DNA of 43,096 nucleotides from VFJL01 sp037147395. GTDB lineage: Bacteria; Pseudomonadota; Gammaproteobacteria; Burkholderiales; Nitrosomonadaceae. The DNA is taken from contig JBAWVG010000007.1 in the NCBI GenBank assembly GCA_037147395.1, positions 1 through 43,096 on the forward strand, in the 5' to 3' direction. Below, piece after piece: positions 35,226 to 42,531 of the stretch (within the stretch, counting starts at the first letter, position 1; each line of letters begins with the position of its first letter). The notes beneath the pieces were generated by a model. That model made no database searches. It was not told the origin of the DNA and saw nothing but the letters and a program-made list of their open reading frames with translations. A program made the translations under genes and the position numbers.

Positions 35226-35810
35226 TTACCACTTCAATTGATTGGACTTGAGTGAGAGCCTTACCCGTGACTGGCCCTTAGGTCCGACCACGGCTGCATC
35301 AACCCTCTTGAGACCCGGGAACTGGTGAAATAATTGCACCTTGATTTCCTGTAATGACTCTGGCACAGCGCATTGGAAATGCCAGGTAACAGAAAGTTCT
35401 GAGTGCGTATCAACTGCATTGACAGGGCGTTTATCATGACCCTTGCGAGCATTAGAATCAGCTGCAAGCAGCCCAGGCTCAATGACCGAGGACTCCAGCA
35501 GGACCGATTCCAGTCGGCATTGAGATTGCGGTGTAAAAACAAATACGCGATCAGACTGATGGAGCTTACGTGACATCTCCCTGACCGACTGTCGTTCCTT
35601 CTCATTACGTGGAGCATGCTCAAAACCTAACAGACTATCCAACGGACTATCCAGACTAATCTGCACAGACCCACCCTCAACCGCCACCTCCATCGTGGCC
35701 CTTCCATGGACATGTGCGGTCGGTTCATGTGCCGATGCCGCCGTCACAACAATCAATGAAGGTATGATCGCCATCAGTGTTAATCCCATGGAGTGCATCA
35801 TTCGTTTCAT
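35226..35810 (-). CDS. DUF2796 (ZrgA-like) periplasmic protein, likely zinc binding
   Basis: This 194-residue exported protein has a signal (GLTLMAIIPSLIVVTAASA) followed by HEPTAHVHGRATMEVAVEGG, the histidine-rich DUF2796 N-terminus, and DSLLGFEHAPRNEKER. The Vibrio ZrgA has a long His-rich linker that binds zinc; here the linker is short (DSNARKGHDKRPVNAVDTHS). Cysteines occur in SQCRLE and FQCAVPE. It is the first gene of the operon, and the promoter contains a palindrome. Zinc acquisition is the likely role, inferred from the family. Confidence 0.85.
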   Translation of the reverse strand: MKRMMHSMGLTLMAIIPSLIVVTAASAHEPTAHVHGRATMEVAVEGGSVQISLDSPLDSLLGFEHAPRNEKERQSVREMSRKLHQSDRVFVFTPQSQCRLESVLLESSVIEPGLLAADSNARKGHDKRPVNAVDTHSELSVTWHFQCAVPESLQEIKVQLFHQFPGLKRVDAAVVGPKGQSRVRLSLKSNQLKW

Positions 35811-35858
35811 TATTTGTCCTAGTTGATGGGTTAGAGTGCGTTTACTGTACAGTTTGAG

Positions 35859-35872
35859 ATAATCGCATTATA
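35859..35872 (-). promoter_or_regulatory. Predicted promoter/operator of the DUF2796 operon, possible Zur site
   Basis: On the minus strand TATAAT (plus positions 35867-35872) overlaps the palindrome ATAAT-CGC-ATTAT (35859-35871), about 50 nt upstream of the DUF2796 start. An AT-rich palindrome over the -10 and start site suits a Fur-family repressor such as Zur. A second perfect palindrome, ACTGTACAGT, is at 35844-35853. The -35 is weak. Confidence 0.45.
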
Positions 35873-35887
35873 CAATCAGTAAAAAGC

Positions 35888-35916
35888 TCGAGAATTCAGC
35901 CTGTCTGAGATATAAT
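35888..35916 (+). promoter_or_regulatory. Predicted sigma70 promoter of adk
   Basis: TCGAGA (35888-35893, 4 of 6 to the -35 consensus) and a perfect TATAAT (35911-35916) are spaced by 17 bases. Transcription would begin near 35923. The only upstream in-frame ATG of adk (35915) lies inside the -10 box and would not be in this transcript. Confidence 0.6.
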
Positions 35917-35942
35917 GCCCGGCGTTGCTGAAACGAGTACCC

Positions 35943-35974
35943 ACTCCCCGCCATCCCCGCGGGGAGTTTTATTT
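35943..35974 (+). terminator. Terminator-like hairpin in the adk leader (candidate attenuator)
   Basis: ACTCCCCG (35943-35950) pairs perfectly with CGGGGAGT (35960-35967), and TTTTATTT (35967-35974) follows, the form of an intrinsic terminator. Within it, CCCCGCGGGG (35955-35964) is itself a palindrome, allowing an alternative fold. It lies between the promoter and the adk coding region, so transcription would either stop after about 50 nt or read into adk. Confidence 0.6.
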
Positions 35975-35992
35975 AGAAATGGGAGAAGAATC

Positions 35993-36646
35993 ATACGCAT
36001 CATCTTATTAGGGGGGCCCGGTGCGGGAAAGGGCACACAGGCCAGCTTCATCAAAGAGCACTTCGGTATCCCGCAAATATCAACCGGAGACATGCTACGA
36101 GCCGCGGTTAAGGCGGGGACCGAGTTAGGTATTGCAGCCAAGAGGATCATGGATGCGGGTGGGTTGGTATCAGACGACATTATCATTAATCTGGTGAAGG
36201 AGCGCATCACAGAAGAAGACTGTTCCAAGGGATTTCTGTTCGACGGGTTTCCCCGAACTATCCCACAGGCAGATGCAATGAAGGCTGCCGGTGTACCGAT
36301 CGATTATGTCATCGAGATTGATGTAGCAGATGAGGAGATCATCAAACGTCTATCCGGACGCAGGATCCATACCCCATCAGGCCGAATTTACCATGTCACA
36401 CTCAACCCACCTAAAATTGAGGACCGGGATGATGTCACAGGAGAGTCCCTAGTACAGCGTGATGATGACAAGGAAGAGACCGTGAGAAAACGGCTCGAAA
36501 TCTATCACGCACAGACTGAACCATTGGTAGAATACTACTCAAAATGGGCCTCTGGGGGTGGAAAGGGTGCTCCTAGATACGTGAAGACAACAGGCATCGG
36601 ATCGGTTGAAGGTATTCGAGAGCAGATCCTCTCGTCTCTGAAGTAA
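35993..36646 (+). CDS. adk: Adenylate kinase, apparently with a non-ATG start
   Basis: Adenylate kinase interconverts AMP + ATP and 2 ADP. The P-loop RIILLGGPGAGKGTQ, QISTGDMLRAAVKAGTELG and LFDGFPRTIPQADAM are intact. The lid has GRRIHTPSGRIYHV, lacking the four-cysteine zinc site, followed by PKIEDRDDVTGESLVQRDDD. From the codon 35993-35995 the product is 217 residues, exactly normal. That codon is ATA, where relatives have ATG (MRIILLG), and GGAG lies 7 nt before it. Upstream, no ATG, GTG or TTG occurs in frame until 35915, inside the -10 box. ATC at 35990 is another candidate. A sequencing error or mutation of the initiator G remains possible. Confidence 0.9.
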   Translation: MRIILLGGPGAGKGTQASFIKEHFGIPQISTGDMLRAAVKAGTELGIAAKRIMDAGGLVSDDIIINLVKERITEEDCSKGFLFDGFPRTIPQADAMKAAGVPIDYVIEIDVADEEIIKRLSGRRIHTPSGRIYHVTLNPPKIEDRDDVTGESLVQRDDDKEETVRKRLEIYHAQTEPLVEYYSKWASGGGKGAPRYVKTTGIGSVEGIREQILSSLK

Positions 36647-36719
36647 CCACAATCCGGATCGTGAGAGTTACCCTCGACACTCGGTCTGGATACGCAAATG
36701 AGTTAATGCAGCATTGACA

Positions 36720-36748
36720 CTGACACCATCAAGACTGACGAAGATATA
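36720..36748 (+). promoter_or_regulatory. Possible promoter of pfp
   Basis: CTGACA (36720-36725) and GATATA (36743-36748) are 17 bases apart in the 124-base gap after adk. A transcript from it would have a very short leader before AGGAG at 36758-36762. A TTGACA at 36714-36719 overlaps but is too far from the -10. Confidence 0.35.
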
Positions 36749-36770
36749 AGACAAATCAGGAGAAAACGAT

Positions 36771-38030
36771 ATGGCTCTAAAGAATGCATTTTATGCCCAA
36801 TCGGGCGGGGTCACGGCGGTCATTAATGCATCCGCTTCCGGCCTGATTGAAGCTGCCCGTAAGCATAAGGATAAGATCGGAAAAGTCTATGCAGGCCGTA
36901 ACGGCATTATCGGCGCACTGACTGAGGACCTGATCGATACCACCAAGGAATCCGTCACCGCGATCAAGGCACTCCGTTACACCCCCTCAGGTGCATTCGG
37001 ATCATGCCGCTACAAGTTGAAGAGTCTTGAGCAGAACCGTCGCGAGTATGAGCGTCTGATCTCAGTATTCAAGGCTCATGATATCGGGTACTTCTTTTAT
37101 AATGGGGGCGGAGATTCTGCTGATACCTGCCTCAAGGTATCCCAACTGTCCGAGACGCTAGGGTATCCAATCCAAGCGATTCATGTCCCCAAGACCGTTG
37201 ATAATGATCTCCCCATTACCGATTGCTGCCCCGGATTTGGTTCTGTTGCAAAGTATATCGCTGTCTCCACACGCGAAGCGAGCTTTGACGTCGCCAGCAT
37301 GTCAAAAACATCGACCAAGGTATTCGTTCTGGAAGTGATGGGACGTCATGCAGGATGGATTGCTGCTGCAGGCGGACTGGCATCGAGCACGAATTGCGAG
37401 ATCCCGATCGTCATTCTCTTTCCAGAGATCGCATTTGACCAAGTAAAGTTTCTGGCTAAGGTAAAGAGCTATGTCAAGAAGTTTGGATACTGCTCGGTGG
37501 TCGTGTCCGAGGGTGTGAAGGGTCCGGATGGTAACTTCCTCTCAGACCAAGGTCTGAGGGATGCCTTTGGTCATGCACAGTTGGGTGGTGTTGCACCGGT
37601 TGTAGCAAACATCATCAAGGACGGACTGGGTCTTAAGTATCACTGGGGTGTGGCCGATTATCTGCAACGTGCTGCACGTCATATCGCGTCCAGAACTGAC
37701 GTTGAACAGGCCTATGCAATGGGCAAGGCTGCAGTGGAGTTCGCGATCAAGGGTCACAATGCAGTCATGCCCACGATCGATCGATTGTCCAACCAGCCCT
37801 ACAAGTGGAAGGTCGGTATGGCTCAGCTCTCACATGTCGCTAATGTGGAAAAGATGATGCCCAGCAACTTCATCACCAAGGATGGATTTGGAATTACCGA
37901 GAAGTGTCGTGAATACTTGACCCCTCTCATTAAGGGTGAGGACTACCCTCCCTACCGGGATGGATTGCCTAATTATGTGCGATTGAAGAATGTTGCTGTC
38001 AAGAAGAAGCTGGGGAATTTCAAGATTTAA
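36771..38030 (+). CDS. pfp: Pyrophosphate-dependent 6-phosphofructokinase
   Basis: This enzyme reversibly phosphorylates fructose 6-phosphate with PPi instead of ATP. The 419-residue protein shows both diagnostic residues of PPi dependence. In NGGGDSADTC the position equivalent to E. coli Gly104 is Asp115, and in HVPKTVDNDLP Lys141 replaces the Gly124 found in ATP enzymes. MGRHAGW (190-196) and the catalytic Asp pair in TVDND are present. AGGAG is 8 nt before the ATG. It is next to adk and hppA; HppA and Pfp share PPi as substrate or product. Confidence 0.95.
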   Translation: MALKNAFYAQSGGVTAVINASASGLIEAARKHKDKIGKVYAGRNGIIGALTEDLIDTTKESVTAIKALRYTPSGAFGSCRYKLKSLEQNRREYERLISVFKAHDIGYFFYNGGGDSADTCLKVSQLSETLGYPIQAIHVPKTVDNDLPITDCCPGFGSVAKYIAVSTREASFDVASMSKTSTKVFVLEVMGRHAGWIAAAGGLASSTNCEIPIVILFPEIAFDQVKFLAKVKSYVKKFGYCSVVVSEGVKGPDGNFLSDQGLRDAFGHAQLGGVAPVVANIIKDGLGLKYHWGVADYLQRAARHIASRTDVEQAYAMGKAAVEFAIKGHNAVMPTIDRLSNQPYKWKVGMAQLSHVANVEKMMPSNFITKDGFGITEKCREYLTPLIKGEDYPPYRDGLPNYVRLKNVAVKKKLGNFKI

Positions 38031-38063
38031 GCATCACCGAGTTACTTTTATAAATAATCTGTT

Positions 38064-38093
38064 GTACGGAATGATTGGGCCGGAATTCCGTAT
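38064..38093 (+). promoter_or_regulatory. Inverted repeat between pfp and hppA
   Basis: TACGGAAT (38065-38072) and ATTCCGTA (38085-38092) form a perfect 8-bp stem, one G-T pair longer at the outer end, with a 12-base loop. No T-run follows. The 3' arm is itself within the palindrome CGGAATTCCG (38081-38090). It may be an attenuator, stabiliser or operator in the hppA leader. Confidence 0.4.
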
Positions 38094-38130
38094 GCATTCT
38101 CAGACGGTCTGAACTTCATTGGAGATTTAA

Positions 38131-40173
38131 ATGGGTAATGGTCTAATCATCGCAATCGTCTGCTCGATGGCTGCACTTCTGTATGGAGCATTTTCGATTA
38201 AATGGATTCTGAGCTTATCACCTGGCAATGAACGCATGCGCGAGATCGCGACTGCGATTCAGGAAGGGGCTTCAGCTTATCTAAACCGCCAATACACCAC
38301 CATCAGTATCGTGGGTGTGATCCTCTTGGTAGCCATTTTTGTTGCACTCGGAATGAAGACCGCGGTCGGTTTCGCGCTGGGCGCATTCCTGTCAGGGATT
38401 GCTGGCTATATCGGCATGAATGTCTCGGTCCGTGCCAATGTACGTACTGCAGAAGCCGCCAGAGATGGCCTTAACGCGGCACTTGATGTTGCATTCAAGG
38501 GTGGAGCCATCACCGGCATGCTGGTGGTCGGTCTCGGACTTCTGGGCGTTGCAGGTTACTACGCCGTCCTGACTGTTGGGATGGGAACCAGTGCATCGGA
38601 TGCGACCCATGCATTGGTCGGTCTTGCATTTGGTAGCTCACTGATTTCAATTTTTGCGCGTCTTGGGGGGGGGATCTTCACCAAGGGTGCAGACGTGGGT
38701 GCGGATCTGGTCGGTAAGGTTGAGGCCGGAATTCCTGAAGATGACCCACGCAATCCTGCGGTGATCGCAGACAACGTGGGCGATAACGTAGGTGACTGTG
38801 CAGGGATGGCAGCGGATCTGTTTGAGACTTATGCAGTGACCATCATCGCGACCATGCTTCTCGGTGGACTTCTGATCACAGACCCTGTCGTCGGTGCGAA
38901 TGCTGTGATCTACCCACTGGTGCTGGGCGGTTTTTCTATCATTGCATCCATCATCGGTTGCTACTTCGTTAAGGCTCGTGAAGGTGGCAAGGTCATGAAT
39001 GCGCTCTACCGTGGACTGGCCGTTGCAGGGATACTGGCAGCGATCGTCTACTACCCCATCACGACCATAATGCTGGGTGATGGTGTCGTCATTGATGGCA
39101 AGAATATCTCAGCGATGAACTTGTACCTGGCAGGACTGGTTGGACTGGTACTGACCGCTGCCATGGTATGGATCACAGAGTATTACACCTCTACCGAGTA
39201 TGGTCCTGTTCAGCATATCGCTGAGGCATCCAGTACCGGGCACGGCACCAACGTGATCGCAGGATTGGGCGTTTCCATGAAATCAACCGCCGCTCCGGTG
39301 TTAGTGGTCTGTCTTTCAATCTGGTGCGCTCAAGAGCTTGCTGGTCTTTACGGGATCGCGATCGCAGCAACATCGATGCTATCGATGGCAGGGATCATTG
39401 TTGCACTGGACGCTTATGGCCCGATTACCGATAACGCGGGTGGTATCGCTGAAATGGCTGGACTGCCGAAAGAAATTCGCGATATTACTGACCCTCTTGA
39501 TGCGGTCGGCAATACCACCAAGGCTGTCACCAAGGGATATGCAATCGGTTCAGCAGGTCTGGCAGCGCTGGTATTATTTGCAGATTACACCCACGCACTC
39601 TCGGGGTCAGGCAAGGTGCTGACCTTCGATCTGTCGGACCATATGGTCATCATCGGGTTATTCATCGGCGGTATGGTTCCCTACCTATTCGGTGCAATGG
39701 CAATGGAAGCGGTTGGCCGTGCTGCAGGATCTGTGGTGGTTGAAGTACGCCGTCAGTTCAAAGAGATACCAGGGATTATGGAAGGTACTGCCAAGCCAGA
39801 TTATTCCAGAGCTGTGGATATGGTTACTAAGGCCGCCATCAAGGAGATGGTTGTTCCTTCACTTCTGCCGGTCGCGGTACCGGTTGCGGTGGGTCTGCTG
39901 CTTGGACCGGTCGCACTGGGTGGTGTACTGATCGGTGCCATCATCACCGGTATCTTCGTTGCCATCTCCATGACTGCCGGTGGCGGTGCTTGGGATAATG
40001 CTAAGAAGTACATCGAGGATGGACACTTTGGTGGTAAGGGTTCTGAAGCTCACAAGGCTGCTATCACGGGTGACACCGTTGGTGACCCTTACAAGGATAC
40101 CGCTGGACCTGCGGTCAATCCTTTGATTAAGATCATGAACATTACTGCGCTATTGATCGTTCCACTGCTGTAA
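38131..40173 (+). CDS. hppA: Membrane-bound proton-translocating pyrophosphatase, K+-independent
   Basis: HppA couples PPi hydrolysis to proton transport across the inner membrane. The 680-residue polytopic protein has DVGADLVGKVEAGIPEDDPR at about 188-207 and DNVGDNVGDCAGMAADLFE at about 214-232. YGPITDNAGGIAEM and TGDTVGDPYKDTAGPA are further substrate and metal motifs. The residues deciding potassium dependence are Lys464 and Thr467 in GNTTKAVT, the combination of K+-independent enzymes. GGAG lies 6 nt before the ATG. A strong hairpin follows the gene. Confidence 0.97.
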   Translation: MGNGLIIAIVCSMAALLYGAFSIKWILSLSPGNERMREIATAIQEGASAYLNRQYTTISIVGVILLVAIFVALGMKTAVGFALGAFLSGIAGYIGMNVSVRANVRTAEAARDGLNAALDVAFKGGAITGMLVVGLGLLGVAGYYAVLTVGMGTSASDATHALVGLAFGSSLISIFARLGGGIFTKGADVGADLVGKVEAGIPEDDPRNPAVIADNVGDNVGDCAGMAADLFETYAVTIIATMLLGGLLITDPVVGANAVIYPLVLGGFSIIASIIGCYFVKAREGGKVMNALYRGLAVAGILAAIVYYPITTIMLGDGVVIDGKNISAMNLYLAGLVGLVLTAAMVWITEYYTSTEYGPVQHIAEASSTGHGTNVIAGLGVSMKSTAAPVLVVCLSIWCAQELAGLYGIAIAATSMLSMAGIIVALDAYGPITDNAGGIAEMAGLPKEIRDITDPLDAVGNTTKAVTKGYAIGSAGLAALVLFADYTHALSGSGKVLTFDLSDHMVIIGLFIGGMVPYLFGAMAMEAVGRAAGSVVVEVRRQFKEIPGIMEGTAKPDYSRAVDMVTKAAIKEMVVPSLLPVAVPVAVGLLLGPVALGGVLIGAIITGIFVAISMTAGGGAWDNAKKYIEDGHFGGKGSEAHKAAITGDTVGDPYKDTAGPAVNPLIKIMNITALLIVPLL

Positions 40174-40192
40174 AGTAAATTCATGTAACTCC

Positions 40193-40231
40193 ACAAGGCA
40201 CGCCACAAGAAATTCTGGCGTGCCTTGTTTC
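40193..40231 (+). terminator. Intrinsic terminator after hppA
   Basis: ACAAGGCACGCCA (40193-40205) pairs perfectly over 13 bp with TGGCGTGCCTTGT (40216-40228), with a 10-base loop and a short T-rich tail (TGTTTCTG). It is the strongest hairpin in the window and marks the end of the adk-pfp-hppA region. Confidence 0.75.
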
Positions 40232-40254
40232 TGATGAGAACAGAATTAAGTCTG

Positions 40255-40665
40255 ATGAATAGCAAGATTACACTCACACTCGACGACACTAAGAGGATGG
40301 CCTCTGCCGCTGAGGAGGAGGCCAATCGCAATGGTTGGCCGGTTGTCATTGCAATCGTTGATGAGGGTGCACACCTGATCCAACTGATACGTAGAGATGG
40401 GACTCAGTTCGGCAGTATCGAGGTGGCCATTCAGAAAGCCCGATCTGCCATCGCGTTTAGACGGCCCACCAAGGTCTGGGAAGATCATGTGACCGAGGGT
40501 CGTATCCGATACCTCGGCCTACCCGGTTCGATGCCGATTGAAGGGGGGCTTCCCATTGAGGTGGATGGACAGTTCATCGGCGCGATCGGAGTGAGTGGCG
40601 TTCGCTCAAATCAGGATGCACAGATCGCCCAAGCGGGGATCGATGCGCTCTTGAAATCAGATTGA
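40255..40665 (+). CDS. GlcG/HbpS family protein
   Basis: The 136-residue protein belongs to the GlcG/HbpS (DUF336) family, some members of which bind haem or are encoded with glycolate or alcohol oxidation genes. Typical segments are NGWPVVIAIVDEGAHLIQLI, SIEVAIQKARSAIAFRRPTK and LPIEVDGQFIGAIGVSGVRS. The start MNSKITLTLDDTKRMAS at 40255 gives normal length; upstream in-frame starts lie next to or inside the terminator hairpin. No signal peptide is visible. A true function cannot be assigned. Confidence 0.85.
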   Translation: MNSKITLTLDDTKRMASAAEEEANRNGWPVVIAIVDEGAHLIQLIRRDGTQFGSIEVAIQKARSAIAFRRPTKVWEDHVTEGRIRYLGLPGSMPIEGGLPIEVDGQFIGAIGVSGVRSNQDAQIAQAGIDALLKSD

Positions 40666-40672
40666 CATGGAT

Positions 40673-40701
40673 ATGACCAATCGATAGCGTTCATCTATAA
40701 T
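40673..40701 (+). promoter_or_regulatory. Predicted promoter of the porin gene
   Basis: ATGACC (40673-40678, 4 of 6 to -35) and a perfect TATAAT (40696-40701) are 17 bases apart, within the 127-base gap after the GlcG-like gene. The leader would be about 85 nt. Confidence 0.5.
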
Positions 40702-40792
40702 ACATGCGTATCGACTTATCCTATTCGAACTTTAGTGACCTTGCGACTTAAAGATCAAAACAATAACAAATACTGACCATTGGATCTAACCT

Positions 40793-42487
40793 ATGAAACC
40801 GCTCTACCCTCTGTCATCTCCGGCAATGATTAATTTAAAATCAATGAAAATGAGCATAACGAGCGGACATAAGTGGTCGCCAAAAATTATCCTGGGAGCT
40901 GGAATCTTGGGCCTATCCCTTCAGGCTCTGGCAAATCCTGCGGCACCCCCTAAAGCAGCGGCAGCAGCACCGGTGGCTGTGAGCGCATTCGATATGTCAA
41001 AGGTACCCCTTGTGACCCCCATGCCGCGACCAGGGGTGTCGATAACACCGCCATCGGGACCCGGCTATTACTCACTCTGGGATTTGGTCACGGGCAATGA
41101 GCGTAAAGCCCCACCGGTAGCCCCTTATGCCCCATTCGGTCTGCTCCCGACCTCTTCATTCGACATTGATTTTCGGTATCTTGCCAAGCCGGGATATGAG
41201 AAAGATCTCTTCGACCCGCTCAAGAGAATTCAGTTGGGTAATGATTGGCTCGTATCATTCGGGGGTAACTTTTGGTATAGGCATGTACATGAATCAGACA
41301 GTCGATTAGCCACCGCTACAGCCAACAATACAGACAACACCTTTAACCTAGTCCGTACCCGTCTGCATGCAGATATATGGTATCAGGATAAGTTCAGACT
41401 CTTTGCTGAAGGGATCGACGCACGGAGTTTCTCACAGACTCTCCCCCCACTCGCAATAGATGTCAATCATACCGATATGCTGAACCTGTTCGCGGATATC
41501 AAACTGGCGACTGCGAAGGAGGGAGTGGCCTATGTACGAGTCGGTCGTCAAGAGTTACTGTACGGCTCACAGAGACTGATATCAACCCTAGACTGGGCGA
41601 ATACACGTCGCACCTTCCAGGGGGTTAAAACCTTCTGGCGCAACCCAAAATTAGATGTAGATGCATTCTGGATGCGACCGATGAATGTAGTCCCATCCGG
41701 CCCACAGAACTTTGATAACTGGGATACCAATCGTAATTTTTATGGATTATGGGCGACCTATAAACCTCAACGGGGCCACTTCGCAGACCTCTACTTCTTA
41801 AGTCTCGATAATAATAACTCCACTATTTCGGGTAAATCTATCGGGACTCTCAATTCGGGAAGCAACTCCCTAGTTCATACCGTGGGGACCCGTTATATCG
41901 GTGATACTAATAACTTTCTGTATGAGTTGGAGGGGATGTACCAGTTCGGTCAACGTTCTGGACGCGATATCTCCGCATTCGCAGTCGCCTCAGGGGCAGG
42001 TTATCGTTTTGCAACACTCCCCATGAATCCACAGACATGGCTTCGTTACGATTTCGCCTCTGGTACTAACAATGGAGGTGATGTTACAAATACGAGCAAT
42101 ACCTTTAACCAGCTCTTTCCATTCGGCCACTACTACATGGGATTCTTGGATAGGGTAGGACGTCAGAATATTCATGACCTCAACGCTCAGATGACACTTC
42201 ACCCACAACAATGGCTGACCGTGATCGCTCAGTACCACCGGTTTTATCTGGCGAATAAAACAGATGCTTTATACAATGCAGCCGGTTTTGCCAGTGTTCA
42301 GGATTTAACCGGACAGTCGGGGAATCATGTCGGTGATGAAATGGATGTACGTTTCAATATCCATGTGAACCGTCACCAAGATGTCCTGCTCGGTTACTCC
42401 AAACTATGGGCCGGTGAGTATCTAAAAGCGACTAAACCAGGTGTTTCTCCAGATCTCTTTTACGTGCAATACAGCTTCCGTTTTTAA
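40793..42487 (+). CDS. Outer-membrane porin, alginate-export (AlgE-like) family
   Basis: The 564-residue protein has a long N-terminus with a signal sequence (IILGAGILGLSLQALA, cleavage near residue 48), a Pro/Ala-rich stretch, then a beta-barrel of alternating aromatic and polar strands. Examples are LVSFGGNFWYRHVHES, RTRLHADIWYQDKFRLFAEG and YVRVGRQELLYGSQRL; it ends in FYVQYSFRF with a terminal Phe, typical of outer-membrane proteins. The domain is the alginate-export type, a family that in other bacteria often serves as a general or substrate-induced porin. No alginate biosynthesis genes are nearby, so the substrate is unknown. Internal ATGs at 40826-40850 are possible starts. Confidence 0.83.
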   Translation: MKPLYPLSSPAMINLKSMKMSITSGHKWSPKIILGAGILGLSLQALANPAAPPKAAAAAPVAVSAFDMSKVPLVTPMPRPGVSITPPSGPGYYSLWDLVTGNERKAPPVAPYAPFGLLPTSSFDIDFRYLAKPGYEKDLFDPLKRIQLGNDWLVSFGGNFWYRHVHESDSRLATATANNTDNTFNLVRTRLHADIWYQDKFRLFAEGIDARSFSQTLPPLAIDVNHTDMLNLFADIKLATAKEGVAYVRVGRQELLYGSQRLISTLDWANTRRTFQGVKTFWRNPKLDVDAFWMRPMNVVPSGPQNFDNWDTNRNFYGLWATYKPQRGHFADLYFLSLDNNNSTISGKSIGTLNSGSNSLVHTVGTRYIGDTNNFLYELEGMYQFGQRSGRDISAFAVASGAGYRFATLPMNPQTWLRYDFASGTNNGGDVTNTSNTFNQLFPFGHYYMGFLDRVGRQNIHDLNAQMTLHPQQWLTVIAQYHRFYLANKTDALYNAAGFASVQDLTGQSGNHVGDEMDVRFNIHVNRHQDVLLGYSKLWAGEYLKATKPGVSPDLFYVQYSFRF

Positions 42488-42531
42488 AAGCCATCGGATG
42501 ATTATTGTATGACTGCGATTCATAGAACTGA

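Noticed and set aside
35915..35992. Extended N-terminus of adk from the ATG at 35915
   Set aside because: The ATG is inside the -10 TATAAT, and the added residues span the terminator-like hairpin and ribosome site and do not fit the family.
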